A stretch of DNA of 64,000 nucleotides from Chroogloeocystis siderophila 5.2 s.c.1 (GCF_001904655.1 NZ_MRCC01000010.1:153001-217000), one strand, 5' to 3'; positions 8,330 to 19,355 are shown, counted from the first letter of the stretch. The notes: generated from the sequence alone by a model not told the origin. Numbers and translations are program-made.

Positions 8330-11300
8330 AAAACTTTGAAGACGCTTATTAAATGCTTCAATTTCTGCGGCTAACTCATTAGCACCTATCATATTTTGAC
8401 TGCGCATTTTTTGTTCAAGTGTTGCAGCAGCTACGTGCATAGGTGTAGCTCCAACATTAGCGCTAGCACCTTTAAGATGATGGGCTTGTTGCTCAATTTG
8501 CTGCAAATCAGCGTTAGCAATTGCTGTTTTTAAGATTTCCAAACGTGCTTGGGTATCTTCAACAAACATCTGTAATAATTCAATTTCAAATTCTTTGCTA
8601 CCTTCTGAAAGTTGATGCAGTTGTTGCCAGTCAATTAAGCGAACGACAGAATTAGTTATTGTGTCTTGCTGTACAGTTGCTGCTTGTTCTAAATGACAAC
8701 TCCAACGCTCTACTACCGCAGCTAACTTTTCTTTGATGACTGGTTTGCTAAGATAATCATTCATCCCTGCATCGAGACACCTTTGTTGGTCTTCTTGCAT
8801 TGCATTAGCTGTCATTGCCACAATGATTGGTTGTCGCTCATTCGCAAAACGGCTTTTTCCCCAGCGGCGAATTTCGATTGTTGCTGCGATACCATCAAGA
8901 GTTGGCATTTGGCAATCCATCAAAATTAAGTCGTAGGGATTTTTTTCAATTAGGTCTAAAACTTCCTGTCCATTTGCAGCAACATCAGCAGTATATCCCA
9001 AAGCTTGAAGTTGCTTGAGCGCGACTTTTTGATTAATTAAGTTATCTTCAGCTAGCAAAATTTTTAGTTTAGATGTATGATTTGGTGATTCAGTGGAAGC
9101 TAGTAGTTGGGGGGCGATCGCATGATTATTTGCACTACTTAAACGGTTTAGCTCAGTTTGCGCTTCTAAGCGAGTCATAATAGTATTTAGCAATTTGTAA
9201 GGAACTTTTTCTAGTAGTGCCAACACTTCTTTGCCATTTGTGGCAATATCTGCGGTGTAGCTTAAGCTGCGGAGTTGATATTTGTCGTTAACCGCAATTG
9301 TTGAAGTAGCTTGAGAATCTGAAGCGGAATTTGCTGCATCAAGGTTGAAATTAAATCGGCTTTCCAAAATATTTGTAATTGTGTTGAGTAATCGCGATGA
9401 CTTTACTGGTTTCGATAAGTAGGCTGCAAATCCAATTTTTTTTGCCTGTTGTACCTCATCACGTTGATTAGTAGAAGTAAGCATAATCAGCGGTAAATCT
9501 GCCAGTTTAGGGTTCGCTTTGATTTGTACACCCAAAATTAAGCCATTAATTTCGGGCATTTGCATATCAATTAAGGCAAAATCATATGGTGTGTTCTGCT
9601 GCGAGGCATGAAGTAAGGTATTGATGGCAACCACAGCATTTTCCGCCTCATCGACGTGCATACCCCAGCGCGTCGCTTGATGGTAAATTACTTTACGATT
9701 AGTTGCATTATCGTCAACGACTAACAAGCGCAGATTGGGCAAATCTTGCAAGCCTTGTATTGGTTGAATCAAATCGATTTGTTTGGTAAACGGAATTTCA
9801 AACCAAAACTTTGAGCCTAAGCCTACTTGACTTTCAACGCCAATTTCTCCACCCATTAAAGTAACAAGTTGCCTGCAAATCGCCAGCCCTAAACCAGTAC
9901 CGCCATACTTACGAGTCGTAGAAGCATCTACTTGGGTAAAAGGGGAAAAAAGATTGTGCTGATCTTCAAGACTAATGCCAATTCCTGTATCTGCAACTGT
10001 AAAGCGGATTCTTGCAGTGGTAGAAGTTTCTGATTGTAACTCGGCGCTGACTACGACCTCTCCATTACTCGTAAATTTAATCGCATTGTTAATTAAGTTA
10101 GTTAGAACTTGCCTTAGTCGTCCAGCATCTCCTTGAAGACGGGTAGGTACGTTGTGATAAATCAGTCCGGCAATTTCTACGTCTTTTGTGTGGGCTTGAG
10201 GCGCAAGTAATTCTAATATCTCGTCGATACACGTTGATAAATCAAAATTAAGTGTTTCCAACTTTATTTCCCCAGCTTCGAGTTTGGAAAGATCCAAAAT
10301 CTCGTTGATCAAACTAAGTAGCGCATCTCCGCTAGTGCGAATTGTTTGGAGAAAATCTCGTTGTTCGGGTGTGAGAGGAGTATCTAAGAGTAAGCCTGTC
10401 ATTCCTAACACCGCATTCATCGGCGTCCGAATTTCATGACTCATATTAGCGAGAAAGGAACTTTTTGCTTGGGACGCTAATTCGGCTTGGCGATGCACAA
10501 TTTCAAGTTCTTGACGCTGGCGGGTTTCGGCTTCGAGAAGCTGGGCTTGGGCGAGGGCAATACCGACTTGATCGGCAAGTTGGCGGAGGAGATCAATTTC
10601 AAAGCGATTCCATTGTCTGAGATCCGAACATTGATGAACAATGAGCAAGCCGCATAATTCTTCTTTTAAAAGAATCGGGACAACTAAATTGGCTTTGACA
10701 CCAAATTGTGCGAGGAGTTCGATGTGTTTTGACTGAACCTCGGCGATTTCAATGTCTGCAATGCTTTGTGGTTGTATTTGGCGGTATTGCTGGAGGTGAT
10801 ACTGTTGGAGGTATTCTTCCTGGAAGTAGGAATCAGTAAGATGTTGCCCGCGAATCGTCGGTAATTCAGGAACAACAGCTTCAGCAACAATGCTACCAAC
10901 ACCATCAGGTGTGACATGGTAAATTAAAACGCGGTCAGTTTGGAGAATCTTTTGAACTTCAGTAACGGTCGTTTGGAGAATGTCTTCAATTTGTAGCGAC
11001 TGACGAATTTTGAGTGTGATTTCCGTGAAGAGTTGCGATCGCTGCGTTTGCAGTTGCAGTTGTTCCTCGGTTTGTTTTTGTTCGGTGATATCAATCGCCA
11101 CCCCACCGAGTAATTGCTGTCCAGCGGCGTCGTTGATGGGAAATTTGAAGCATAACCAATAGCGCCACTGTCCGTCAGGAGTCGGAATATACTCGATGAA
11201 CTCAACGGTTTGTCCTGTTGCAAGAACTGCCAGATCGTTTTCTCGCAACTGTTGTGCTGTTTCTTCTGGCAGCCAATTAATATCTACCGTACCTTGCATA

Positions 11301-13927
11301 TCGGCAAGTTTTACATTAAAAGCGCGTTCTAGTGGTTCGTTGACGTAAAGATAACGTCCTTGTACATCTTTAATAAACGCGGTGACTGGGCTATTGTTCA
11401 TAAAGGTTTTGAAGCGTTCTTCACTTTCGCGGAGTGCCGATAAAGCTTGTTCGCGTTCGGTAATATCGCTTGCAATTGTCATAAACCCAGTGATGTTATC
11501 TTGAGAATCGCGTAAGGGTGTGATTGACAGCAGAATAGGAAAGCGGCTGGCATCTTTGCGGATGTAAGATAATTTATATTCGTTGATCGCGCCATAACAT
11601 GCCTTTGTCACAAGTTCATTAAATAGCCAACTCATGATATTCGTTGATTGAAAAGACTCGCCAATCAATTGGGCAATTTCATCAACATCGTGAAATATGA
11701 TTGGTGTCGTTTGACCTATAACTTCTGCGGAAGTGTATTTTAACCATTGCTGCGCGCACTTATTGAAGGTTGTAATTGTGCCATCTAAATCTGTAGAAAT
11801 AATTGCATAGTTGGCGCTGTCTAAAATTGCGTGTTGCAACGTCATTGTTTTTTGCAAAGTTTCCTCTGCCAGTTTACGCCTTATAAACTGACCGATTTGG
11901 CTACCAATTGCAGCCATCATTTGTAGCAAGTCGGCATCTGGTTCCTGAATTTTGCGGTTAAAGACAACCATCACGCCGAGTTTTTCGTTACCGTTATGAA
12001 TCGGGAAACCTAAGACACTATGTAATCCTACTTTGAGCGCAATTTCTGTACGATGAAATTCTCGATCTTGGCTAATATCAGTCATCCAAATCGGTTCTCC
12101 ACTATCCCAGACGCGCCCAGGTAGTCCAACTCCAGGGGTAAATTTTGTTTGTGCGATCGCCTCAAACTCTTCTACTGCTACCAGTGATGGTCGATGCCAA
12201 ATATGCACGCAGTATAGTACATTCGTTTGTGAATCTATGCTCCACAGTTCGCCGAGATCCCAATCGACGCTTTCGCAGATTGCTTGCAGCAGTTTTGGAG
12301 TTGCAATGTTTAGTGTTGCTGACTCTGCCAAGACGCGTGTGACGGCGTGTTGTGCTGCTAAGCGCTGTTCGGCACGTTTGCGTTCGGTAATATCAATTCC
12401 AGTACTGACGATATATTCGATTTCATCATGAGCATCAAGTAACACGTTACTCGACCACGCAATCCAGCGGTGACGTTTATCCTTTGTTACCCAACAGCAT
12501 TCATATTCATTAGGAAATTGCGCCGTCTTGATGCTGCTGAACGTTGCTTTGATAGGTTCAACGTCTTCGGGTAACAGCAGTACATTCCAAAAGTATCTAC
12601 CTCGGACTTCATCGAACGAGTAACCCGTTGTTTGCTCACAGGAAGCGTTGAAGCGCACAATTTGTCCGTGCGAGTTGAGAACAATAACTAATGCACTAGC
12701 AGTGTCAACCACTGCAGAAATAAAGTTGCGTTCTGTTTCAAGTGACTCCTCAATCTGCTTGCGTTGTGTAAATTCGCAGTAGATTAAATAGTAAACATAC
12801 GTAAGAATCACAAAAATGATAAAAATAGCGCTCGTCAGTGTAATTAGCGTATTGCGGACACTCGTCTGTTCAGAAGTTGATTGTTGCTGTAAGCTTGTTT
12901 TTTCCACATTTTCGATCTCGCGGATATACTCGCGAATAATATCCATCAGATCCTTTGCTTTATTCTTTGCAACTAATTTTGCAGCTGTTTCAAATCCTTG
13001 ATTTTGGCGCGCATCAATTGTTGTTTTCAGTAACTTTAGTTTACTGTTAATCAGTGATTCAATTTTATAAACTTGCGCGCTTTGTTCAAATTGATTTGCC
13101 GTTAACTGCTTAAGCTTTTGAATTTTTTGCGGTATATTTTTTAGTGCCGTATGATATGGCTGTAGATAAGCGTTTTGTCCCGTAATAATATAGCCACGTT
13201 GTCCAGTTTCAGCATCCTTAGCGTAAGAAAGCAACTCTTCTAAAAGATAAATTTTTGTTTGAGTTTGCGTGACTTGATGGCTATTTTTGATCAGTCCTTT
13301 GATGCTGTAATAAGAAACAGTACCAATCAAAACTAAAATTAACGATGCTAAACTAAATCCGCTAGCGATCTTTTTAAAAAACTGCTGGCGAGTTTTCTGC
13401 AAACGAGTTTTCTCACTACGAACTAGCAATAAATCAGCTAAGTTGCGTTTAAGTTCGAGTAGCTTGAGGACTTGACGACCGAGTAGCCGCAAGGCTTCTA
13501 CCTGTTTCGAACTAAGTTCGCGCGGTACTTTGTCAATTACACACAGCGATCCCAAAGCATATCCTTCAGGATTCACTAAGGGGACGCCAGCGTAAAACCG
13601 GATGCAAGGATCTGATGTAACAAAAGGATTGGTAGCAAAGCGATCATCAGCTGTGGCATCTGGTACGAGCAATACATCTTGTTCTAAAATGGTATGAGCG
13701 CAAAAGGCAATATCACGCGGAGATTGTAGCTCATCTATACCTAGTTTTGATTTAAACCACTGACGATTTGCATCAATAAGGCTAATCAACGCGATTGGAG
13801 TTCCGCATATATATGCAGCTAGGCGCGTCAGTTCATCAAAGGCAACTTCGTTTGGCGTGTCAAGAATTTTGTACTGCAACAATGCTTCAAGTCGTTGTGC
13901 TTCATTCTTAGGTAATGGTGCTTTCAT
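8309..13927 (-). CDS. hybrid sensor histidine kinase (GAF-CHASE3-PAS-GAF-PAS-PAS-GAF-HisKA-HATPase-REC-REC-Hpt)
   Basis: An 1872-residue membrane phosphorelay kinase. Order: GAF (about 25-160), membrane segment (184-206), CHASE3 sensor (215-350), second membrane segment (357-380), PAS (395-510), GAF (520-680), two PAS (690-940), GAF (955-1110), HisKA with [11 protein letters not shown] around His1163, HATPase with NLINNAIKF and DTGIGI, REC1 (from about 1402), a broken REC fragment (about 1549-1577), REC2 (LAEDN near 1627, MDCQMP near 1671) and a C-terminal Hpt ([12 protein letters not shown] near 1815). An N-terminal cytosolic GAF before CHASE3 is atypical. No output regulator is adjacent, and the signal sensed is unknown. 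Confidence 0.93.
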   Translation of the reverse strand: MKAPLPKNEAQRLEALLQYKILDTPNEVAFDELTRLAAYICGTPIALISLIDANRQWFKSKLGIDELQSPRDIAFCAHTILEQDVLLVPDATADDRFATNPFVTSDPCIRFYAGVPLVNPEGYALGSLCVIDKVPRELSSKQVEALRLLGRQVLKLLELKRNLADLLLVRSEKTRLQKTRQQFFKKIASGFSLASLILVLIGTVSYYSIKGLIKNSHQVTQTQTKIYLLEELLSYAKDAETGQRGYIITGQNAYLQPYHTALKNIPQKIQKLKQLTANQFEQSAQVYKIESLINSKLKLLKTTIDARQNQGFETAAKLVAKNKAKDLMDIIREYIREIENVEKTSLQQQSTSEQTSVRNTLITLTSAIFIIFVILTYVYYLIYCEFTQRKQIEESLETERNFISAVVDTASALVIVLNSHGQIVRFNASCEQTTGYSFDEVRGRYFWNVLLLPEDVEPIKATFSSIKTAQFPNEYECCWVTKDKRHRWIAWSSNVLLDAHDEIEYIVSTGIDITERKRAEQRLAAQHAVTRVLAESATLNIATPKLLQAICESVDWDLGELWSIDSQTNVLYCVHIWHRPSLVAVEEFEAIAQTKFTPGVGLPGRVWDSGEPIWMTDISQDREFHRTEIALKVGLHSVLGFPIHNGNEKLGVMVVFNRKIQEPDADLLQMMAAIGSQIGQFIRRKLAEETLQKTMTLQHAILDSANYAIISTDLDGTITTFNKCAQQWLKYTSAEVIGQTTPIIFHDVDEIAQLIGESFQSTNIMSWLFNELVTKACYGAINEYKLSYIRKDASRFPILLSITPLRDSQDNITGFMTIASDITEREQALSALRESEERFKTFMNNSPVTAFIKDVQGRYLYVNEPLERAFNVKLADMQGTVDINWLPEETAQQLRENDLAVLATGQTVEFIEYIPTPDGQWRYWLCFKFPINDAAGQQLLGGVAIDITEQKQTEEQLQLQTQRSQLFTEITLKIRQSLQIEDILQTTVTEVQKILQTDRVLIYHVTPDGVGSIVAEAVVPELPTIRGQHLTDSYFQEEYLQQYHLQQYRQIQPQSIADIEIAEVQSKHIELLAQFGVKANLVVPILLKEELCGLLIVHQCSDLRQWNRFEIDLLRQLADQVGIALAQAQLLEAETRQRQELEIVHRQAELASQAKSSFLANMSHEIRTPMNAVLGMTGLLLDTPLTPEQRDFLQTIRTSGDALLSLINEILDLSKLEAGEIKLETLNFDLSTCIDEILELLAPQAHTKDVEIAGLIYHNVPTRLQGDAGRLRQVLTNLINNAIKFTSNGEVVVSAELQSETSTTARIRFTVADTGIGISLEDQHNLFSPFTQVDASTTRKYGGTGLGLAICRQLVTLMGGEIGVESQVGLGSKFWFEIPFTKQIDLIQPIQGLQDLPNLRLLVVDDNATNRKVIYHQATRWGMHVDEAENAVVAINTLLHASQQNTPYDFALIDMQMPEINGLILGVQIKANPKLADLPLIMLTSTNQRDEVQQAKKIGFAAYLSKPVKSSRLLNTITNILESRFNFNLDAANSASDSQATSTIAVNDKYQLRSLSYTADIATNGKEVLALLEKVPYKLLNTIMTRLEAQTELNRLSSANNHAIAPQLLASTESPNHTSKLKILLAEDNLINQKVALKQLQALGYTADVAANGQEVLDLIEKNPYDLILMDCQMPTLDGIAATIEIRRWGKSRFANERQPIIVAMTANAMQEDQQRCLDAGMNDYLSKPVIKEKLAAVVERWSCHLEQAATVQQDTITNSVVRLIDWQQLHQLSEGSKEFEIELLQMFVEDTQARLEILKTAIANADLQQIEQQAHHLKGASANVGATPMHVAAATLEQKMRSQNMIGANELAAEIEAFNKRLQSFLIAQNV

Positions 13928-14177
13928 GAAACCTTTACGTCCAATTCGCTCAAATTAATGCTTTTGATGCAATGAAGTACTAATGAAGTACTTATGTAGA
14001 GATGTAACTATGAGCTATGCAAATTTCACGTGGTTGCATGGCAGTCAGTGTCACAGTCGTCGGTGAAAACAAGTGCTAAGTGTATAATTCCCTCACATTG
14101 TTGATTTCTCACACCGATAGTAAAGGTGAAAAATTAAAAATTAGAGTCAACTCATAAGTCAACAGATTTCGTAGTTG

Positions 14178-14191
14178 GTAACTAACGCTAC
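14178..14191 (+). promoter_or_regulatory. candidate NtcA-binding site upstream of fmdA
   Basis: GTAACTAACGCTAC fits the NtcA consensus GTA-N8-TAC exactly and lies about 70 bp before the fmdA start codon. NtcA is the cyanobacterial nitrogen-control activator. A formamide-hydrolysing enzyme releasing ammonia is a sensible target. No clean -10 box is visible at the canonical 22-23 bp distance, so the call is tentative. Confidence 0.45.
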
Positions 14192-14260
14192 GGTTTACAC
14201 GTGTCAATTGCTGCACGATTATCTGCAGCACGTTTTCATCGGTGTTCAGTGGAGGATGCT

Positions 14261-15436
14261 ATGCCAGAAATTCTCTTCAAAGTTGACCTAAATAAGCCAT
14301 TTATTGAGCAAGACTTAGTAGGTCATAATCGCTGGCATCCTGATATTCCGGCCGTTGCTTCAGTGAATCCAGGGTCTGTCTTTCGGATCGAGTGCAAAGA
14401 CTGGACTGATGGACAAATTGAAAATAACGATAGCCCAGACGATGTGCGTGATGTTGACTTGAGTATGGTTCACGTTTTGAGTGGACCAATCTGGGTCAAT
14501 GGCGCGGAACCTGGAGATATTCTGGTTGTTGACTTGCTGGATGTGGGAACGCTACCCGATTACGAATGGGGCTTTACAGGAATCTTTGCGCGAGAAAATG
14601 GCGGTGGCTTCTTGACAGAACACTTTCCCACCGCCCAAAAAGCGATTTGGGATATCCAAGGTATTTACACGCGATCGCGTCACATTCCTGATGTGAGATT
14701 TGCGGGAATTCCGCATCCTGGCTTAATCGGGTGCGCGCCTTCGACGGAATTACTAGCACAGTGGAATAAGCGCGAAGCTGATTTAGTCGCAACCAATCCG
14801 AACCGCATTCCACCTTTAGCAAATTTACCTAATCCTAAAAATGCGATTCTAGGTTCCCTCAAAGGTGCAGAATACGACCGAGTAGCCCAAGAAGCTGCAA
14901 GAACTGTACCACCCCGCGAACACGGTGGTAACTGTGATATCAAGAATTTATCAAAAGGTTCGCGAATTTATTTTCCTGTGTATGTTGAAGGCGCAAAACT
15001 CTCGATGGGAGATATTCATTTTTCGCAAGGTGATGGTGAAATTACCTTCTGTGGCGCAATTGAAATGGCGGGGTATCTCGATCTTCACGTCGATTTAATT
15101 AAAGGTGGAGTTGCTAAATACGGACTCACAAATCCTATTTTCAAACCAGGTCCAGTTGAGCCACGATATTCTGAGTACTTGGTGTTTGAAGGTATTTCTG
15201 TCGATGAATTTTCCGGCGAACAGTATTATTTAGATGCACACGTTGCCTATCGCCGCGCTTGTTTGAACGCGATCGAGTATTTTAAAAAGTTCGGCTACAC
15301 TGGCGAACAAATTTATCTACTTTTAGGTTCTGCACCCGTTGAAGGACGAATTAGTGGAATTGTTGATATTCCCAACGCTTGTTGCACGATCGCAATTCCC
15401 ACTGCAATCTTTGAAAGAAATGTTTTGCCGTCATAA
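14261..15436 (+). CDS. fmdA: formamidase/acetamidase family protein
   Basis: A 391-residue FmdA/AmdA-family amidase that hydrolyses formamide to formate and ammonia in the cytoplasm. Diagnostic text includes HNRWHPDIPAVASVNPG, FRIECKDWTDGQI, FAGIPHPGLIGCAPS, REHGGNCDIKNLSKG and MGDIHFSQGDGEITFCGAIEM, which contain the metal- and substrate-binding residues of the family. The ATG at 14261 was chosen over an upstream extension to 14201 because GGAGGA at 14251-14256 sits at proper spacing and MPEILFKVDL is the family start. fmdB follows 30 bp downstream, so the two form an operon. The candidate NtcA box suggests nitrogen control. Confidence 0.93.
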   Translation: MPEILFKVDLNKPFIEQDLVGHNRWHPDIPAVASVNPGSVFRIECKDWTDGQIENNDSPDDVRDVDLSMVHVLSGPIWVNGAEPGDILVVDLLDVGTLPDYEWGFTGIFARENGGGFLTEHFPTAQKAIWDIQGIYTRSRHIPDVRFAGIPHPGLIGCAPSTELLAQWNKREADLVATNPNRIPPLANLPNPKNAILGSLKGAEYDRVAQEAARTVPPREHGGNCDIKNLSKGSRIYFPVYVEGAKLSMGDIHFSQGDGEITFCGAIEMAGYLDLHVDLIKGGVAKYGLTNPIFKPGPVEPRYSEYLVFEGISVDEFSGEQYYLDAHVAYRRACLNAIEYFKKFGYTGEQIYLLLGSAPVEGRISGIVDIPNACCTIAIPTAIFERNVLPS

Positions 15437-15466
15437 CTGTTAGCAATTAGCAAAAGAGAAGTATTC

Positions 15467-15736
15467 ATGCCATTATACGAATTTCGTTGCGATACCTGCG
15501 GATCTTTTGAAACCTGGCGCAGTATGGCACAAGCTAGCGAACCAATGTTGTGTCCGAGTTGCGATACTCTGGCACAAAGAATCTACTCAGTCGCTGGTTT
15601 AATTCTCACACCGTCAACTTCTTTGAGTCGTCGAATCGAACAAAGTGCTGAACCAAAAGTTCAACAGCGTCAATCACAATCGCATTCACACCATCATAAG
15701 CATCATCACGGGCGACCTTGGATGATTGGTCATTAA
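15467..15736 (+). CDS. fmdB: FmdB-family zinc-ribbon protein with His-rich tail
   Basis: An 89-residue protein. The N-terminal zinc ribbon (MPLYEFRCDTCG, then MLCPSC) supplies two CxxC pairs, the hallmark of the FmdB/CxxC_CxxC_SSSS family. The C-terminal 20 residues are histidine-rich (HSHHHKHHHGRP), which suggests metal handling. It lies 30 bp after fmdA in the same direction, so it is co-transcribed. FmdB was originally proposed to regulate or assist formamidase; the role remains unproven. The His tail is longer than the plain family domain and could buffer Zn or Ni for the amidase, which is inference. Confidence 0.88.
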   Translation: MPLYEFRCDTCGSFETWRSMAQASEPMLCPSCDTLAQRIYSVAGLILTPSTSLSRRIEQSAEPKVQQRQSQSHSHHHKHHHGRPWMIGH

Positions 15737-15836
15737 TTTAAAAATAGTAGTAGATAGGATTTTGTTTCCAGAATACGTCAACACTATATAATTAGGTTTG
15801 GCGATCGCTTAAGTGTTTCTTACCTCATATTGGCAA

Positions 15837-16868
15837 TCATTTTGCTAGCAAATCCAAAAACTTAGTTAATTCATACAATGAATGACAGGTGAATACAGTC
15901 TTATTACTTGTGATTTGCCACAAAGTTTGTTGAGATTTGGATATCACCTCTATTAAAATTTGCGTTTGTGTAGCGTCTCCTACAGAAGAGAACTCAGGTT
16001 TAACTAGAAAACCTAATCTTTGTAAAGCACGAGTAGTCCATACAGATGCAATACCTTCACCGATTAAATGAACTTCTCCTTTAAGAGGACTATGAAGGCG
16101 AAATCCTCCAGAAAAAACATCAAACTCTACACCTTCAGTGCAAAAAGTATCAGCAAATGCACCACTTAAAACCAAATCCTCTGGTGCGCCAACGTGTAGA
16201 ATACCATTAGCTGTTAATAGCCAAACTCGATCAGCAAGGCGTAAAACCAAATCTAAATCATGAGTGGTAAGGAGTATTGCTTGATTGGTTTCTCGTACTA
16301 ACTGGCGCAACAATTGCATCAATTCTACCCGTCTCGGTAAATCTAGAAATGCTGCTGGCTCATCTAGTAACATCACAAGAGGTGATTGAGCCAAAGCACG
16401 CGCAATCATAATTTTTTGTCGTTCACCATCACTGAGTTCGCTAACTTGGCGTAGTGCTAAGTGTGTTGCACCGACAGCTTCTATTGCCCAATTGATGATC
16501 GCTTGATCTTGGGATGTTAACTTTCCCCACCAGTCAGTGTAAGGATATCGTCCTAAACTCACCAAAGTATAGGCTGACATCTGTGCATTAACTTTTTCTG
16601 TAAGTACCAAACTCAAACGTTTTGCTAATTCTTGTGGTGATAACTTATAAACATTTTCTCCTAAAAGCTGCACTTCACCTGCAATGGGGGGCTGCATTCC
16701 GGCAAGCGATCGCAGTAATGTAGACTTACCTGCACCGTTGGGACCTAATAAACAAACCAGTTCCCCAGCTTGCAAAGAAACAGAAATATCCGCTACTACA
16801 CTCCGAACAGTTTTCTGCGTTTTGTAACCAATAGTCAAGTTATGAGTTGTTAAAATCGCGTCATTCAT
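15837..16868 (-). CDS. cobalamin/siderophore ABC transporter ATP-binding protein with C-terminal extension
   Basis: A 343-residue ABC ATPase of the BtuD/FecE class. Walker A is GPNGAGKST, the Q-loop region lies at VLTEKVNAQM, the signature is the variant ELSDGERQK, and Walker B is VMLLDEPAAFLD. Residues 1-250 match the usual domain. About 85 extra residues follow, including GGFRLHSPLKGEVHLIGEG and a TTRALQRLGF segment, possibly a regulatory domain. Its start overlaps the permease stop (ATGA at 16865-16868), showing translational coupling. It energises the importer formed with the permease and lipoprotein upstream. Confidence 0.9.
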   Translation of the reverse strand: MNDAILTTHNLTIGYKTQKTVRSVVADISVSLQAGELVCLLGPNGAGKSTLLRSLAGMQPPIAGEVQLLGENVYKLSPQELAKRLSLVLTEKVNAQMSAYTLVSLGRYPYTDWWGKLTSQDQAIINWAIEAVGATHLALRQVSELSDGERQKIMIARALAQSPLVMLLDEPAAFLDLPRRVELMQLLRQLVRETNQAILLTTHDLDLVLRLADRVWLLTANGILHVGAPEDLVLSGAFADTFCTEGVEFDVFSGGFRLHSPLKGEVHLIGEGIASVWTTRALQRLGFLVKPEFSSVGDATQTQILIEVISKSQQTLWQITSNKTVFTCHSLYELTKFLDLLAK

Positions 16869-17950
16869 GTAGGAAATTTTTGGGAATTACGCCGCAGAAT
16901 CACCCAAGTCACAACAGGAGTTCCAAGCAATGCAGTAATAGCATTTAAAGGTAGAACCATCTGACTTCCCCAAAATTGAGAAAACAAATCTGCAATTAAT
17001 GCTAAAATTGCCCCCATGATTGCTACCCCAGGAATTAAGATTCGATGGTCTGAAGTATAAAAAATATTACGGCATAGATGGGGAATTGCCACACCTAAAA
17101 AGGCAATAGGACCACAAAAAGCAGTAATTGCTCCTGCTAATATAGATGCACTTGAAATAACAAAAAGTCTAGTGTGTTGCACTGTTGATCCTAGGCTACG
17201 TGCATAAGATTCACCTAGCAAAAGTGCATTGAGAGGTTTTGACAGTAACACTGCTACCAATAACCCCAAAAGTATCACTGGAGTTAAAATAGTTAACTGT
17301 CTCCAAGTTATACCAGCAAAACTGCCAAAAGTCCACATTAAATAATTTTGAATGCGTTCCTGGGAGCTAAATTGGAGTAAAATACTCACAATTGCACTAG
17401 TAGCATACCCAAACAATAAACCTAAAATTAATAGCGTCATTGTGTCTTGTACTCGGTGAGACACAACTAGCATTATTCCTAACACTGATGCAGCGCCAAT
17501 ACTTGCGGCTATAACTAAACCCAAATCTCCAATAACTCCCCATTCTACAAGTAGTGTTTGTGTTGTCGTAGTTGCTGTTAACACAACTAAAGCTACACCT
17601 AAACTTGCACCAGAACTAATTCCCAACACAAAAGGTCCAGCCAAGGGATTTTTAAATAGAGTTTGCATTTGCAAGCCACTCACACCTAAAGCTGCACCTG
17701 CTAGAGTTGCAGTTAAGGCTTTGGGTAATCTAAACTTGAGAATAATATTAGTCCATGTCATTTTTTCGGGTTCTTGTCCGAGTAAAATATTAATGACTTC
17801 ATAAATAGGAATATTAATTGAGCCTAAAACTAAGTCTATTAAGAATGCGAAAATTAAACCCACAATTAAAATCGGAAAAACGAGGTTTTTTATAGTTTTA
17901 TCTTTCGAGTATATTAATAATTTTTGAATCCTAGATTTATCATTGAACAT
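16865..17950 (-). CDS. FecCD/BtuC-family ABC transporter permease
   Basis: A 361-residue polytopic inner-membrane protein with about ten hydrophobic segments. It has the FecCD-family stretches FRLPKALTATLAGAALGVSG, NPLAGPFVLGISSGASLG, FCGPIAFLGVAIPHLCR and LPLNAITALLGTPVVTWVI. It forms the channel for an iron-siderophore, heme or cobalamin substrate. Its start overlaps the upstream lipoprotein stop (TAATG) and its stop overlaps the ATPase start, so the three genes are tightly coupled. Substrate is discussed under the riboswitch. Confidence 0.92.
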   Translation of the reverse strand: MFNDKSRIQKLLIYSKDKTIKNLVFPILIVGLIFAFLIDLVLGSINIPIYEVINILLGQEPEKMTWTNIILKFRLPKALTATLAGAALGVSGLQMQTLFKNPLAGPFVLGISSGASLGVALVVLTATTTTQTLLVEWGVIGDLGLVIAASIGAASVLGIMLVVSHRVQDTMTLLILGLLFGYATSAIVSILLQFSSQERIQNYLMWTFGSFAGITWRQLTILTPVILLGLLVAVLLSKPLNALLLGESYARSLGSTVQHTRLFVISSASILAGAITAFCGPIAFLGVAIPHLCRNIFYTSDHRILIPGVAIMGAILALIADLFSQFWGSQMVLPLNAITALLGTPVVTWVILRRNSQKFPT

Positions 17951-19236
17951 TATTTTACATATGCTAAATCGAAGTTTTCTCTAGTTTCTCCTAGGAAAGG
18001 TAAATAAAGTGCAGTACTGCTTGGGATAATTTTGCGGTAATAAAATAGCTGATGATTAGGTAATACTTCTGGATGCAGTATCTTAATCAAATCAGATAGA
18101 ACAATATCTGGATTACTAATTCCTCCTTCCCAGTAATCATTACCACCACTTTCATTGACACGGGCGTTATTATTGTAAAGGTTGCCTGTTTTCACAGCCT
18201 TAAAATAAGTATAGCGATTATCTTCAGCTACTAAATCTTTTACACTCTGCCATGATTGGCTAAAATTTAACCAGTAATCGGCATTAGCGGCCCGTTCCAA
18301 AACAACCTCAAAAGATAGAGGTAAACTACCAGACGATCTATTGTCCTTCCATAGATAATTTCCTCCTGCATCAGCAAGATAAGTAGCTACATAACTTTTA
18401 CCTCCAGGCATATACCAAGTCCCTTTAAAATTAAATCCGACAAATACAGTCGGACGATTTTTTACAAATTTAGCTTTTTGCGCAATTTGTTCATATTTAT
18501 TAGTAATCTCCTTAAATATTTCTTCTGCTTGCTTCTCTTGATTAAAAAATAAAGCAATGAATTTGATCCATTCACTTCTTCCCAATGGTGTATCTTCCAT
18601 ATACTCCGCATTTATAGCTACTTTCAAGCCAACTTCCGAGAGTTTTGTATAGCTATCAGTTTGAGAATTTCCTGTTCCGTAAGTTGTAATCAAGTCAGGA
18701 TTTAACTCTAATAATTTCTCAACATCAAGATTAGTATTGTTCCCTACTTCTACAATACCTGCTTTGATTTTTTCTACTACTTCTGGTGTATTTACTTGTT
18801 TACTATTACTAATGCCCACAAGCTTATCAACTACACCTAACTTGGCTAAATGGGGCAAATGGGTAGTGGATAGAGCAACTATAGAATTTATTGGTATTGT
18901 AATGACCTGTGCTTGATTAAATTCTTTCGGTATAGGAGTTCCACATTGAACTAAAATATATTGAAAACCTGTCTTGGCATCCTGCCAAGGATTTTTAACA
19001 GTAACGATTTTGTAATGTTTGTGATACTCTACTGCCAATCCTGTAGCATGAGTAATTTTAATTTTATTAGGAAAGTAGTCAATGTTAGAGTCGTAGTTTT
19101 GAACACAGGTGTTATCGTTGGTAGTATTAGATGTATAAATTTCTATATTATGGCAAGCAACAATTAAAGTTGCTATTAAGCATACTTGATATAAAACTTT
19201 AATGGTTTTAGAGGCAAGTTTTTTTATCAATTTCAT
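17950..19236 (-). CDS. substrate-binding lipoprotein of the BtuF/FepB type
   Basis: A 428-residue periplasmic binding protein. The chosen ATG at 19236 gives a lipoprotein signal with lipobox LIVAC (Cys28) and avoids a 41-residue upstream extension that would overlap the preceding gene. The TroA/BtuF-like fold is seen in STTHLPHLAKLGVVDKLVGI, ELNPDLITTYG, GTWYMPGGKSYVATYLADAGG and the C-terminal VLSDLIKILHPE. It would deliver substrate to the FecCD permease next to it. The GTWYMPGGKSY type of binding protein occurs in TonB-linked clusters; cobalamin is favoured by the riboswitch but an iron chelate is not excluded. Confidence 0.87.
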   Translation of the reverse strand: MKLIKKLASKTIKVLYQVCLIATLIVACHNIEIYTSNTTNDNTCVQNYDSNIDYFPNKIKITHATGLAVEYHKHYKIVTVKNPWQDAKTGFQYILVQCGTPIPKEFNQAQVITIPINSIVALSTTHLPHLAKLGVVDKLVGISNSKQVNTPEVVEKIKAGIVEVGNNTNLDVEKLLELNPDLITTYGTGNSQTDSYTKLSEVGLKVAINAEYMEDTPLGRSEWIKFIALFFNQEKQAEEIFKEITNKYEQIAQKAKFVKNRPTVFVGFNFKGTWYMPGGKSYVATYLADAGGNYLWKDNRSSGSLPLSFEVVLERAANADYWLNFSQSWQSVKDLVAEDNRYTYFKAVKTGNLYNNNARVNESGGNDYWEGGISNPDIVLSDLIKILHPEVLPNHQLFYYRKIIPSSTALYLPFLGETRENFDLAYVK

Positions 19237-19300
19237 GCGCGAGGTTTTAAAAAGAGCAACTATAGCGATCCTATTTAAGTTGTGCGACTTTTGGGAAACG

Positions 19301-19334
19301 AACCGCAGAAACGCAGAGGACACAGAGAAAAGAG
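19301..19334. repeat. cyanobacterial GCAGAGGACACAGAG-type intergenic repeat
   Basis: The stretch AACCGCAGAAACGCAGAGG followed by ACACAGAGAAAAGAG lies between the [2Fe-2S] gene and the lipoprotein gene. It contains imperfect repeats of ACGCAGAG/ACACAGAG. Sequences of this kind recur in intergenic DNA of many cyanobacteria; here it interrupts an otherwise compact operon. Confidence 0.4.
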
Positions 19335-19355
19335 TTAGAGAAAGTTTCTCACAAA

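Noticed and set aside
12145..12684. Several 60-65 codon ORFs on both strands
   Set aside because: All are shadows of the hybrid kinase gene, with no protein-like composition.
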